DNA of 5,967 bases from Bacillota bacterium (GCA_023434855.1 JAEYSJ010000202.1:1-5967); one strand, 5' to 3'; shown: positions 1 through 4,596, numbered from the stretch's first letter. Notes: a model not told the origin generated them from the letters alone. A program made the numbers and translations.

Positions 1-284
1 CTCACACTAAATTCAAAGCAGAAGTTTACGTACTGTCCAAAGAAGAAGGCGGCCGTCATACTCCGTTCTTTAACGGTTACCGTCCCCAGTTCTACTTCCG
101 TACCACCGATGTTACCGGTGTGGTAACCCTGCCGGATGGTGTGGAAATGGTAATGCCTGGCGATAATATTCAGATGGCGATCGAACTTATTACCCCGATC
201 GCCATCGAAGAAGGCCTGCGTTTTGCTATCCGTGAAGGCGGCCGTACCGTTGGTGCCGGCGTAGTAACTGCCATCAGCGAGTAA
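1..284 (+). CDS. tuf: Elongation factor Tu, C-terminal part (5' end outside window)
   Basis: This is the last 93 residues of EF-Tu, the GTPase that delivers aminoacyl-tRNA to the ribosomal A site. The window opens inside a codon: bases 1-2 finish one and the frame starts at base 3 ([20 protein letters not shown]). The visible part is domain III, with the family-typical stretches [24 protein letters not shown] and [15 protein letters not shown], ending in TAISE and a TAA stop. Domain III contacts the tRNA T-stem and closes on the GTPase domain; the G domain lies upstream and is not seen. Base composition is richer in G+C and in preferred codons (CGT, GGC, ATC, ACC) than the genes downstream, as expected for one of the most highly expressed proteins. 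It has its own downstream terminator, so it is probably the last gene of the preceding transcript. Identification is certain; only the tuf copy number is unknown. Confidence 0.98.
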   Translation, partial: HTKFKAEVYVLSKEEGGRHTPFFNGYRPQFYFRTTDVTGVVTLPDGVEMVMPGDNIQMAIELITPIAIEEGLRFAIREGGRTVGAGVVTAISE

Positions 285-431
285 ACTTCAACGGCACGAA
301 CTGTTTAAAAATTGTCAGATGCTTCCGTATTATAGGCCTAACTTACTGTGATCGACGATTTATCTGCCAAAAGCAGTTTCCGACTTTAAGGCAAATGTTA
401 TGTATAAATTGTAATAAACCCGGGAATAAGT

Positions 432-463
432 ATAAAACAGGGGGTATCCCCTGTTTTATTTCT
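432..463 (+). terminator. Intrinsic terminator downstream of tuf
   Basis: A perfect 12-bp stem (432-443 with 448-459, core AAAACAGGGG / CCCCTGTTTT) closes a 4-nt GTAT loop and runs into a T-rich tail (TTTTATTTCTT). It lies about 150 nt after the tuf stop, giving the tuf mRNA an unusually long 3' untranslated region. It separates the tuf transcript from the rpmG-secE-nusG unit. Because the stem starts with A's on its left side, it could also act weakly on the - strand. Confidence 0.9.
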
Positions 464-499
464 TAGAACTGCGTTTTCTATACCGGATCAAAATTTATA

Positions 500-550
500 A
501 CTTTTCGGAAAGGTGCAACAAGTGGATTACCTGCAATGTAGCCGAAAAGT
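500..550. repeat. Inverted repeat, 9-bp arms, function unknown
   Basis: ACTTTTCGG (500-508) and its exact complement CCGAAAAGT (542-550) flank 33 nt. Inside, AGGT (511-514) and ACCT (529-532) can pair, so an extended hairpin is possible. It lies after the tuf terminator and about 18 nt upstream of the first promoter -35 box, so it is not expected in either transcript unless there is read-through. It could be a protein-binding site, a weak second terminator (AT-rich sequence follows) or a relic of a small repeat. No coding potential was seen here. Confidence 0.45.
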
Positions 551-567
551 AATATTTAATTTTCTGG

Positions 568-596
568 TTGAAAATAAAACGTTTTTCTTATATAAT
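568..596 (+). promoter_or_regulatory. Sigma-A-type promoter P1 upstream of rpmG
   Basis: TTGAAA (568-573), a 17-nt spacer and a perfect TATAAT (591-596). The -35 box matches 5 of 6 consensus positions and the -10 box 6 of 6. It should start transcription near 603, giving a leader of about 105 nt before rpmG. It forms a tandem pair with the promoter at 620-648. Confidence 0.75.
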
Positions 597-619
597 AACA
601 TACCTGGACACGTGGACTA

Positions 620-648
620 TTGACAGGCCGATATAAGTGTGCTAGATT
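620..648 (+). promoter_or_regulatory. Sigma-A-type promoter P2 with extended -10, upstream of rpmG
   Basis: A perfect TTGACA (620-625), a 17-nt spacer and TAGATT (643-648), preceded by TGC (640-642), which is the extended -10 motif. A start near 655 would leave about 50 nt of leader before the rpmG ATG. With P1 it probably drives rpmG - trnW - secE - nusG, since no terminator with a U-run is seen before nusG ends. Confidence 0.8.
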
Positions 649-707
649 ATATTAGTGGCATTTTGAAAACGTGTCGTCATATTTATAGGTAAGAGAGGTG
701 TACAGTG

Positions 708-857
708 ATGCGGAATGCGGTCACATTGGCCTGCACTGAGTGCAAACAACGCAATTATCAGACCAATAAGAACAAGAAGAATGACCCCGATAGATTGGAA
801 TTTAATAAATACTGCAAATTTTGCAAAAAACATACCTTACACAAAGAAACCAAATAA
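708..857 (+). CDS. rpmG: 50S ribosomal protein L33 (zinc-ribbon form)
   Basis: A 49-residue basic protein starting [17 protein letters not shown], recognised as bL33 of the large subunit, which sits near the E site. Two CxxC pairs are present (C9/C12 in CTEC, C36/C39 in CKFC), so this is the zinc-binding (C+) form rather than the cysteine-free paralogue. Length is normal for the family. GAGAGGTG (693-700) gives a ribosome binding site 7 nt before the ATG; a GTG codon directly precedes that ATG in frame, but the ATG has the better spacing. It is the first gene after the tandem promoters, and its position before tRNA-Trp and secE is a common arrangement in Firmicutes. If the cell also has a C- form of L33, this gene could be subject to zinc-dependent replacement; no Zur-like operator is obvious in the leader. 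Confidence 0.96.
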   Translation: MRNAVTLACTECKQRNYQTNKNKKNDPDRLEFNKYCKFCKKHTLHKETK

Positions 858-876
858 GGTTTTATAAATGAGAGGC

Positions 877-911
877 TGTTACCAAATGCCCGGTTAGGGC
901 ATTTGGTAACA
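877..911. other. Perfect 15-bp hairpin between rpmG and tRNA-Trp
   Basis: Arms 877-891 and 897-911 are exactly complementary (core TTACCAAATGCCC) around a 5-nt GGTTA loop. No T-run follows on either strand, so it is not a standard intrinsic terminator. It begins 20 nt after the rpmG stop and ends 12 nt before the mature tRNA. Plausible roles are a stabilising 3' end for rpmG mRNA once RNase P cuts the tRNA out, an RNase III site, or partial attenuation. Function is inferred only from position and structure. Confidence 0.75.
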
Positions 912-923
912 TACTCTAGGCGT

Positions 924-999
924 AGGGGTGTAGCTCAATTGGTAGAGTAGCGGTCTCCAAAACCGTTGGTTGCGGGTTCGATTCCTGCCGCCCCTGCCA
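924..999 (+). tRNA. tRNA-Trp (anticodon CCA)
   Basis: A 76-nt cloverleaf with a 7-bp acceptor stem (AGGGGTG / CGCCCCT, one G-U pair), a D arm GCTC...GAGT, and an anticodon stem GCGGT/ACCGT around loop CTCCAAA, giving anticodon CCA that reads UGG. The T arm is GCGGG-TTCGATT-CCTGC. The discriminator base is G and the 3' CCA (997-999) is encoded. It lies between rpmG and secE with no terminator after it, so it must be processed out of a polycistronic transcript. Its 3' end is 53 nt from the secE start. Confidence 0.97.
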
Positions 1000-1052
1000 A
1001 AAGATTTGTGTTCTATGTTGGTGTTGGCAGTAAGAGACAGGGATGTGAGAAT

Positions 1053-1268
1053 ATGGCTGCCCAGGAAACGGCAATCCAAAATAATACCTCCCGCGGGAAG
1101 AAATTTTTAAGGGAAGTTAAAGCCGAATTGAAAAAAGTGTCATGGCCTAATAAACAAGAACTACTGTCCTATACGGGTATAGTTTTTGTTTCAGTTGTTG
1201 CGGTAGCAATCCTGATTTGGGCGATTGACACTGTATTTACTGAGGCGTTACGAGCTATTATCAAGTAG
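1053..1268 (+). CDS. secE: Preprotein translocase subunit SecE
   Basis: A 71-residue inner-membrane protein that clamps the SecY channel in the Sec translocon. The N-terminus is hydrophilic. Residues 17-40 hold the conserved amphipathic surface helix (KFLREVKAELKKVSWPNKQE), including the family hallmark KKVSWP. One membrane segment covers roughly residues 41-59 (TGIVFVSVVAVAILIWAI), followed by a short tail. This is the single-span form usual in Gram-positive bacteria, not the three-span form of E. coli. The start at 1053 follows GGATGTGA (1041-1048), a near match to the anti-Shine-Dalgarno. A longer in-frame ATG at 966 is rejected because it lies inside the tRNA. nusG follows after 42 nt, the usual pairing of these two genes. 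Confidence 0.96.
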   Translation: MAAQETAIQNNTSRGKKFLREVKAELKKVSWPNKQELLSYTGIVFVSVVAVAILIWAIDTVFTEALRAIIK

Positions 1269-1271
1269 GCT

Positions 1272-1302
1272 AAGGGGGTTAAGGGCGTAGTATAGCGTCC
1301 TT
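1272..1302 (+). promoter_or_regulatory. Candidate hairpin-bridged ribosome binding site for nusG
   Basis: AAGGGGGT (1272-1279), just after the secE stop, is a good Shine-Dalgarno but lies 31 nt before the nusG ATG. The bases between include a hairpin: 1281-1288 pairs with 1295-1302 (AAGGGCGT / GCGTCCTT, two G-U pairs) around loop AGTATA. If folded, the effective spacing drops to 9 nt. Without it, nusG would rely on GGCGAG touching the start codon, which is poor. The idea is inferred from sequence and spacing. Confidence 0.5.
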
Positions 1303-1310
1303 GTGGCGAG

Positions 1311-1841
1311 ATGGAATCCGAAAAAAATTGGTATGTAATCCATACATATTCCGGGTATGAAAACAAGGTAAAAGCTAATCTTGAAAAAAAAGTCCATTCT
1401 ATGGCTATGGAAAATGAAATTTTCCGTATATTAGTGCCAATGGAAGATGAAGTAGAAATAAAGGATGGAAAAAAGAAGCTAGCTAAGAAAAAGGTTTTCC
1501 CTGGCTATGTATTAGTGGAAATGATAGTGAATGACAGGTCCTGGTATGTAGTGCGTAACACTCCCGGGGTAACTGGTTTTGTCGGCTCTGGAACCAAGCC
1601 AATCCCGCTTACTAATTCTGAAGTCAAACACATCCTCAAATCAATGGGAATGGAAGAGACTAAACCGAAGCTTGACATACAGGTCTCACAGCCGGTGCGT
1701 ATAATTTCCGGTGCGTTTGAAAACTGGACTGCTACTGTGCTGGAAGTTTATCATGACCGCAGCAAGCTAAAGGTACTTGTTAATATGTTTGGACGTGAAA
1801 CGCCAGTAGAATTAGATTTTTCTCAAGTAGAGAAAATGTAA
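1311..1841 (+). CDS. nusG: Transcription elongation/termination factor NusG
   Basis: NusG (176 residues) binds the RNA polymerase clamp across the main channel and modulates pausing, termination and transcription-translation coupling. The NGN domain covers roughly residues 5-110: WYVIHTYSGYENKVKANLE, the VFPGYVLVEM core at 62-71 and NTPGVTGFVG at 83-92. A short linker leads to a C-terminal KOW domain at about 128-176, ending FGRETPVELDFSQVEKM. Length is typical. The KOW motif is unusual: family members normally read G-P-F-x-x-F-x-G-x-V, whereas here it is GAFENWTATV, so the signature glycine is Ala141 and the proline is Ala135. The rest of the domain is intact, so the gene looks functional. 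The start is fixed by an in-frame stop at 1293 and by the family N-terminus, but the adjacent ribosome binding site is weak. Confidence 0.97.
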   Translation: MESEKNWYVIHTYSGYENKVKANLEKKVHSMAMENEIFRILVPMEDEVEIKDGKKKLAKKKVFPGYVLVEMIVNDRSWYVVRNTPGVTGFVGSGTKPIPLTNSEVKHILKSMGMEETKPKLDIQVSQPVRIISGAFENWTATVLEVYHDRSKLKVLVNMFGRETPVELDFSQVEKM

Positions 1842-1862
1842 GATAATATATCTAAAGAAAAA

Positions 1863-1907
1863 GGCTGTTTTTAAAATGTTCATGCGGCATTTTGGAGCAG
1901 GCTTTTT
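1863..1907 (+). terminator. Terminator-like hairpin between nusG and rplK
   Basis: The left arm 1863-1878 pairs with 1888-1902 (GGCTG...AAAATG with CATTTT...CAGGC; three G-U pairs, one G-G mismatch and one bulged T) around a 9-nt loop, and five T's follow (1903-1907). This has the form of an intrinsic terminator or attenuator 21 nt after the nusG stop. Its last T overlaps the start of the L1-binding mimic, so L1 binding and termination could influence each other. Its arms also resemble the ends of the repeat at 3391-3515, so it may instead be a short copy of that element. Confidence 0.5.
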
Positions 1908-1937
1908 GTGGGAGGGTTATAAACCCGTGCAACCACA
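1907..1937 (+). promoter_or_regulatory. L1-binding mRNA mimic (operator) upstream of rplK
   Basis: TGTGG (1907-1911) pairs with CCACA (1933-1937), and GGGTT (1914-1918) pairs with AACCC (1922-1926). Between the stems is an asymmetric loop: GA on the 5' side and GTGCAA on the 3' side. This matches the known L1 target, which imitates the L1 site of 23S rRNA and starts GUGGGAGG in L11-L1 operon leaders. It ends 10 nt before the rplK Shine-Dalgarno, so bound L1 could block initiation. A second site of the same design precedes rplA. Confidence 0.8.
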
Positions 1938-1962
1938 TTTTACGTGTAAGGAGGTGTAACCA

Positions 1963-2388
1963 ATGGCCAAAAAAGTTGTAAAACTTGTTAAATTGCAAGT
2001 TCCTGCTGGTAAAGCTACTCCAGCGCCTCCGGTCGGCCCTGCGCTCGGCCAAGCTGGTGTAAATATCATGGCATTTGTTAAGGAGTTTAATGAAAGAACC
2101 GCTAAACAAGCTGGTTTGATTATTCCGGTAGAAATTACTGTATTCGAAGATAGATCATTTACATTTATCACCAAGACTCCTCCTGCTGCCATACTTCTTA
2201 AAAAAGCCGCAGGTATTGAAACTGCTTCCGGGGAACCAAACAAGAAGAAGGTTGCCAAAGTATCCCGCGCAAAAGTGCGTGAAATTGCTGAGTCAAAAAT
2301 GCAGGATCTCAATGCTGCCAATGTGGAAGCAGCTATGCGTATGATTGAAGGCACAGCCCGCAGCATGGGTATCGACATTACTGACTAA
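1963..2388 (+). CDS. rplK: 50S ribosomal protein L11
   Basis: uL11 (141 residues) forms the base of the L7/L12 stalk with L10 and the 23S GTPase-centre RNA, and is needed for factor-dependent GTP hydrolysis, the stringent response and thiostrepton binding. The N-terminal domain (about 1-70) shows the proline-rich thiostrepton-region motif [20 protein letters not shown] at residues 20-39. The C-terminal RNA-binding domain (about 72-141) carries [16 protein letters not shown] and the closing [13 protein letters not shown]. Length is exactly typical. AAGGAGGTG (1948-1956) lies 6 nt before the ATG, a near-perfect ribosome binding site. It pairs with rplA 111 nt downstream, and expression is probably repressed by L1 through the hairpin just upstream. 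Confidence 0.98.
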   Translation: MAKKVVKLVKLQVPAGKATPAPPVGPALGQAGVNIMAFVKEFNERTAKQAGLIIPVEITVFEDRSFTFITKTPPAAILLKKAAGIETASGEPNKKKVAKVSRAKVREIAESKMQDLNAANVEAAMRMIEGTARSMGIDITD

Positions 2389-2401
2389 CAAGGTTCAGGG
2401 C

Positions 2402-2447
2402 CTGTTTGAAAGCCGTTATATAGTAGCAGATGCTAGGTTTTCAGCAG
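2402..2447 (+). other. Imperfect stem-loop between rplK and rplA
   Basis: CTGTTTGAAA (2402-2411) pairs imperfectly with TTTTCAGCAG (2438-2447), with one bulge and one G-U pair. An inner hairpin TAGC-AGAT-GCTA lies at 2424-2435. It sits just upstream of the second L1 site, matching the nusG-rplK gap where a hairpin also precedes an L1 site. The pieces CTGTTTGAAA and CAGATGCTAGG resemble parts of the repeat at 3391-3515, so it may be a decayed copy. There is no T-run and no clear function. Confidence 0.3.
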
Positions 2448-2453
2448 ACTCGT

Positions 2454-2480
2454 TGTGGGAGGATTATCCGTTAAACCACA
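2454..2480 (+). promoter_or_regulatory. Second L1-binding mRNA mimic, upstream of rplA
   Basis: TGTGG (2454-2458) pairs with CCACA (2476-2480), and GGA (2461-2463) pairs with TCC (2467-2469) around TTA. The asymmetric loop is GA on the left and GTTAAA on the right, the same 2+6 arrangement as the rplK site. The lower stem is identical in the two copies; the upper stem differs in length and sequence but still pairs, which supports RNA-level selection. It ends 4 nt before the rplA Shine-Dalgarno, placing it to repress rplA translation directly. Confidence 0.78.
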
Positions 2481-2499
2481 TAGTAAAGGAGTTTGTAAG

Positions 2500-3204
2500 A
2501 TGCCAAAACATGGGAAAAAATACGAAGAAGCCGCTAAACTGGTGGATGATGCTAAGCTGTACGATCCGGAAGAAGCGGTAGAAATTGCCAAAAAGACAGC
2601 CAGTGCTAAATTTGATGAGACTGTTGAAGTAGCTGTTAAATTGGGTGTCGATCCAAAACATGCTGATCAGCAGGTCCGCGGTGCTGTGGTGTTGCCGTAT
2701 GGTACTGGTAAGACTAAACGTGTGTTAGTTTTTGCTAAAGGTGAGAAGGCCAAAGAAGCTGAAACCGCCGGCGCCGATTTCGTCGGTGCTGAAGATATGG
2801 TGGAAAAGATTCAAGGTGGCTGGGCCGATTTTGATGTGGCTGTTGCTACTCCCGATATGATGGGTATGGTTGGCCGTCTTGGTAAAATTCTTGGCCCAAA
2901 AGGCTTAATGCCAAACCCCAAGGTTGGTACTGTGACTTTGGATATAACCAGAGCTATAAATGAGATTAAAGCAGGTAAGATTGAGTATCGTACCGATAAA
3001 GCAGGAAATATTCATGCTCCTATTGGTAAGGTTTCTTTTGACAGTGAAAAGCTTCTTAAGAATTTCCAGACTCTGATTGATACATTGATTAAGGTAAAAC
3101 CCGCTGCAGCTAAGGGGCAATATATGCGGGGCATTACTTTAAGCACTACCATGGGACCTGGCGTAAAAGTCAACCCGTTGAAAGCCCCCGGCAAAAAAGA
3201 ATAG
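2500..3204 (+). CDS. rplA: 50S ribosomal protein L1
   Basis: uL1 (234 residues) builds the mobile L1 stalk that guides deacylated tRNA out of the E site, and it represses its own operon by binding mRNA. Domain I is formed by both termini (about 1-66 and 160-234), including [19 protein letters not shown] (38-56) and the C-terminal RNA-contact loop [10 protein letters not shown] (215-224). Domain II lies between, with the family signature [19 protein letters not shown] at 127-145. Length is normal. The start at 2500 follows AAAGGAG (2485-2491) by 8 nt and gives the canonical [11 protein letters not shown]. An in-frame GTG at 2455 lies inside the L1-binding hairpin and is rejected. The upstream hairpin suggests direct feedback on its own translation. 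Confidence 0.98.
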   Translation: MPKHGKKYEEAAKLVDDAKLYDPEEAVEIAKKTASAKFDETVEVAVKLGVDPKHADQQVRGAVVLPYGTGKTKRVLVFAKGEKAKEAETAGADFVGAEDMVEKIQGGWADFDVAVATPDMMGMVGRLGKILGPKGLMPNPKVGTVTLDITRAINEIKAGKIEYRTDKAGNIHAPIGKVSFDSEKLLKNFQTLIDTLIKVKPAAAKGQYMRGITLSTTMGPGVKVNPLKAPGKKE

Positions 3205-3227
3205 TATAACGGGTCTAACCGTTTAAC

Positions 3228-3374
3228 ATAGGCTGTAGACCGCAGGCATTTATTTAAAGAACCTTTCGATGGTAATTTGAACATCGAGAATGTTCGCCTG
3301 CCGAGGCCGGGGATGAAGAAATGGCGTTGTTGTCATTAGCGACCTCCGGTATATACTGCCGGGAGGTCGTTTTT
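3228..3374 (+). promoter_or_regulatory. L10 (L10-L12 complex) leader, attenuator for rplJL
   Basis: The region begins at the TAGGCTGTAGACCGCAGGC block (3229-3247) and includes the CCTGCCGAGG block typical of Firmicute L10 leaders. GCAGGC (3242-3247) pairs with GCCTGC (3296-3301), closing a domain that contains the hairpin GAACAT-CGAGA-ATGTTC (3279-3295). The L10(L12)4 complex is known to bind this leader class. CCGAGG (3301-3306) could also pair with CCTCCGG (3343-3349), an antiterminator that would compete with the downstream terminator; that switch is my inference. Excess L10 should hold the first helix, free the terminator and shut off rplJL. Confidence 0.85.
3340..3374 (+). terminator. 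Terminator of the L10 leader
   Basis: CGACCTCC (3340-3347) pairs with GGAGGTCG (3362-3369). The stem extends by GGT/GCC past one bulged G (3361), and five T's follow (3370-3374). This is the regulated stop at the end of the L10 leader, 159 nt before the rplJ start. Confidence 0.88.
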
Positions 3375-3390
3375 AGTTTCTATAATGTCA

Positions 3391-3515
3391 GCAGGCTGTT
3401 TTGAAATGCTCAGATACGAGGCGCGATGATGATTATGCAGCGCCGCGTACCGGGTTGTACGCAAGCAAATAATCAGAAGAGCAACGAAGTAGATGGGCGT
3501 TTAAAAACTGACTGC
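3391..3515. repeat. Palindromic repeat-like element between L10 leader and rplJ
   Basis: The ends 3391-3417 and 3489-3515 form a 27-position stem with 20 Watson-Crick pairs, two G-U and five mismatches, starting GCAGGCTG and ending ACTGACTGC. Inside are two more hairpins: GGCGC/GCGCC (3420-3424 with 3440-3444) and a perfect GCGTAC/GTACGC (3445-3450 with 3457-3462, loop CGGGTT). The whole folds as a compact branched structure. It is not part of the L10 leader consensus. The fold and imperfect arms look like a dispersed palindromic repeat of the REP/MITE kind, and related pieces occur at 1863-1902, perhaps 301-322 and 2402-2447. The right end stops 3 nt before the rplJ Shine-Dalgarno. No open frame of note lies inside. 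Confidence 0.65.
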
Positions 3516-3533
3516 CAAAAGGAGGTGGATTTG

Positions 3534-4064
3534 ATGGCTGTAACATCTGAAAAACAAGCAGTAGTAGCTGAGTTAAAAGAAAAACTGTCTAATACCAAAG
3601 GCGCTGTATTAACTAATTATCGTGGTCTTACTGTGGCGCAGGACACTAAATTACGCCGTACATTTCGGGAGGCTGGTGTCGAGTATCATGTTATTAAAAA
3701 TACAATGACACGTATTGCTGCCAACGAATTAGGTATTCAGGGTCTGGACACATATCTTGAAGGACCTACGGCAATTGCTCTGTCGTATACTGATCCTGTT
3801 GCTCCGGCCAAAGTTATTTCTAATTTTGTTAAGGAAAATAAACTTCAGGCGTTGGAAGTTAAAGCTGGTTTGGTTGAAGGTAAAGTTATTGATGCCAATG
3901 GCGTTAAAGCATTGGCAAGTTTGCCGCCGAAAGAAGTACTTATTGCCAAAATGCTGGGCAGCATGCAATCACCAATTGCAGGCCTTGTCAATGTACTTCA
4001 AGGTTCTATCCGCAATCTGGTATATGCGCTTGAGGCAGTGCGGAAACAAAAAGAATCAGCATAA
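3534..4064 (+). CDS. rplJ: 50S ribosomal protein L10
   Basis: uL10 (176 residues) anchors the L7/L12 dimers to the ribosome and with them forms the stalk that recruits translation factors. The N-terminal rRNA/L11-binding domain (about 1-135) shows AVLTNYRGLTVAQDTKLRR (24-42), YHVIKNTMTRIAANE (51-65) and LEGPTAIALS (75-84). The C-terminal helix (about 151-176, LVNVLQGSIRNLVYALEAV) carries the L12-dimer binding segments. Length is typical for Firmicutes. AAGGAGGTG (3519-3527) lies 6 nt before the ATG, and the N-terminus MAVTSEKQAVV fits the family. In-frame upstream ATGs from 3426 lie inside the palindromic element, have no ribosome binding site and are rejected. It is regulated by the leader at 3228-3374 and followed by rplL after 89 nt. 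Confidence 0.98.
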   Translation: MAVTSEKQAVVAELKEKLSNTKGAVLTNYRGLTVAQDTKLRRTFREAGVEYHVIKNTMTRIAANELGIQGLDTYLEGPTAIALSYTDPVAPAKVISNFVKENKLQALEVKAGLVEGKVIDANGVKALASLPPKEVLIAKMLGSMQSPIAGLVNVLQGSIRNLVYALEAVRKQKESA

Positions 4065-4153
4065 ACTTGTATGCAAATTAAATCTGTATAATCAATTCCT
4101 AACTAAGTTGAGTAAATACTAAATTTTGAGAAAGAATTATGGGGGTAAATAAA

Positions 4154-4531
4154 ATGACTAAAGAAGAAATTATGCAAGCGATTGAGAGCATGACTGTTCT
4201 CGAATTATCTGAACTGGTAAAAGCTTTGGAAGAAAAATTCGGTGTATCCGCTGCCGCTCCTGTAGCCGTAGCCGCTGCTCCTGCAGCCGGCGCTGCTGCT
4301 CCTGCTGCTGCTGAAGAGCAAACTGAATTTGATGTTATTCTTACTAGTGCCGGTGCAGCCAAAATCAACGTTATCAAAGTTGTGCGTGAAGTTACCGGAC
4401 TTGGCCTCAAAGAAGCCAAAGAACTGGTTGATGGCGCTCCCAAACCCGTTAAAGAAAAAATTGCCAAGGCTGATGCTGAAGCCCTTAAAGCCAAACTTAC
4501 TGAAGCTGGCGCCTCTGTCGAAGTTAAGTAA
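4154..4531 (+). CDS. rplL: 50S ribosomal protein L7/L12
   Basis: bL12 (125 residues) is the multicopy stalk protein that recruits and activates the translation GTPases. The N-terminal dimerisation and L10-binding domain covers about 1-32 ([20 protein letters not shown]). An alanine/proline-rich flexible hinge follows at about 33-53, encoded by a GCT/GCC-rich stretch. The C-terminal factor-binding domain (about 57-125) has [20 protein letters not shown] and [19 protein letters not shown], with the conserved lysines and GLGL turn. Length is normal. The start at 4154 gives the family N-terminus with GGGGGT (4141-4146) 7 nt upstream. An in-frame ATG at 4139 would add five residues (MGVNK) and overlaps that site, so it is less likely. 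A strong terminator follows. Confidence 0.98.
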   Translation: MTKEEIMQAIESMTVLELSELVKALEEKFGVSAAAPVAVAAAPAAGAAAPAAAEEQTEFDVILTSAGAAKINVIKVVREVTGLGLKEAKELVDGAPKPVKEKIAKADAEALKAKLTEAGASVEVK

Positions 4532-4546
4532 TTATAGTAATCGCTG

Positions 4547-4584
4547 TTAAAAGAGAGTTCAGATTGAACTCTCTTTTAATTTTT
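4547..4584 (+). terminator. Strong intrinsic terminator after rplL
   Basis: A perfect 15-bp stem (4547-4561 with 4565-4579, core AAAAGAGAGTTCA) closes a GAT loop and is followed by TTTTT. It starts 15 nt after the rplL stop. It should end most rplJL transcripts, lowering rpoB relative to stalk proteins; read-through plus the promoter just downstream would supply rpoB. Confidence 0.92.
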
Positions 4585-4596
4585 CATAATAATTTC

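Noticed and set aside
607..675. GACACGT / ACGTGTC inverted repeat flanking promoter P2 as a DNA-looping operator
   Set aside because: Seven-base arms 55 nt apart are within what chance gives in a region of this size, and nothing else supports it.
642..833. 63-codon hydrophobic frame on the - strand over rpmG
   Set aside because: Although it reads like a membrane segment, it is antisense to the clear L33 gene and its promoter region, with no supporting start signal.
966..1052. N-terminal extension of SecE from the ATG at 966
   Set aside because: It would start inside the tRNA-Trp gene, has no ribosome binding site, and the extra residues do not resemble SecE; 1053 gives a normal 71-residue protein.
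1917..2378. 153-codon frame on the - strand across rplK
   Set aside because: Antisense shadow of a certain gene with no recognisable protein features or ribosome binding site; the same holds for the - strand frames over rplA, rplJ, rplL, nusG and rpoB.
2455..2499. N-terminal extension of L1 from the GTG at 2455
   Set aside because: The GTG lies in the L1-binding hairpin and the family N-terminus MPKHGKKY begins at 2500 behind a good AAAGGAG.
3381..3386. TATAAT after the L10 leader as an rplJ promoter
   Set aside because: There is no -35 box at a suitable distance: the upstream positions fall in the G+C-rich terminator stem.
3426..3533. N-terminal extension of L10 from the ATG at 3426
   Set aside because: The extra 36 residues are read from the palindromic element and the ribosome binding site itself; the strong site AAGGAGGTG points to 3534.
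4139..4153. Alternative L7/L12 start at 4139
   Set aside because: It adds MGVNK, absent from the family, and would use up the GGGGGT that serves the start at 4154.
4249..4314. GCT/GCC-rich tract as a tandem repeat array
   Set aside because: It is explained by the Ala/Pro-rich hinge of L7/L12; codons are mixed and there is no regular repeat unit.
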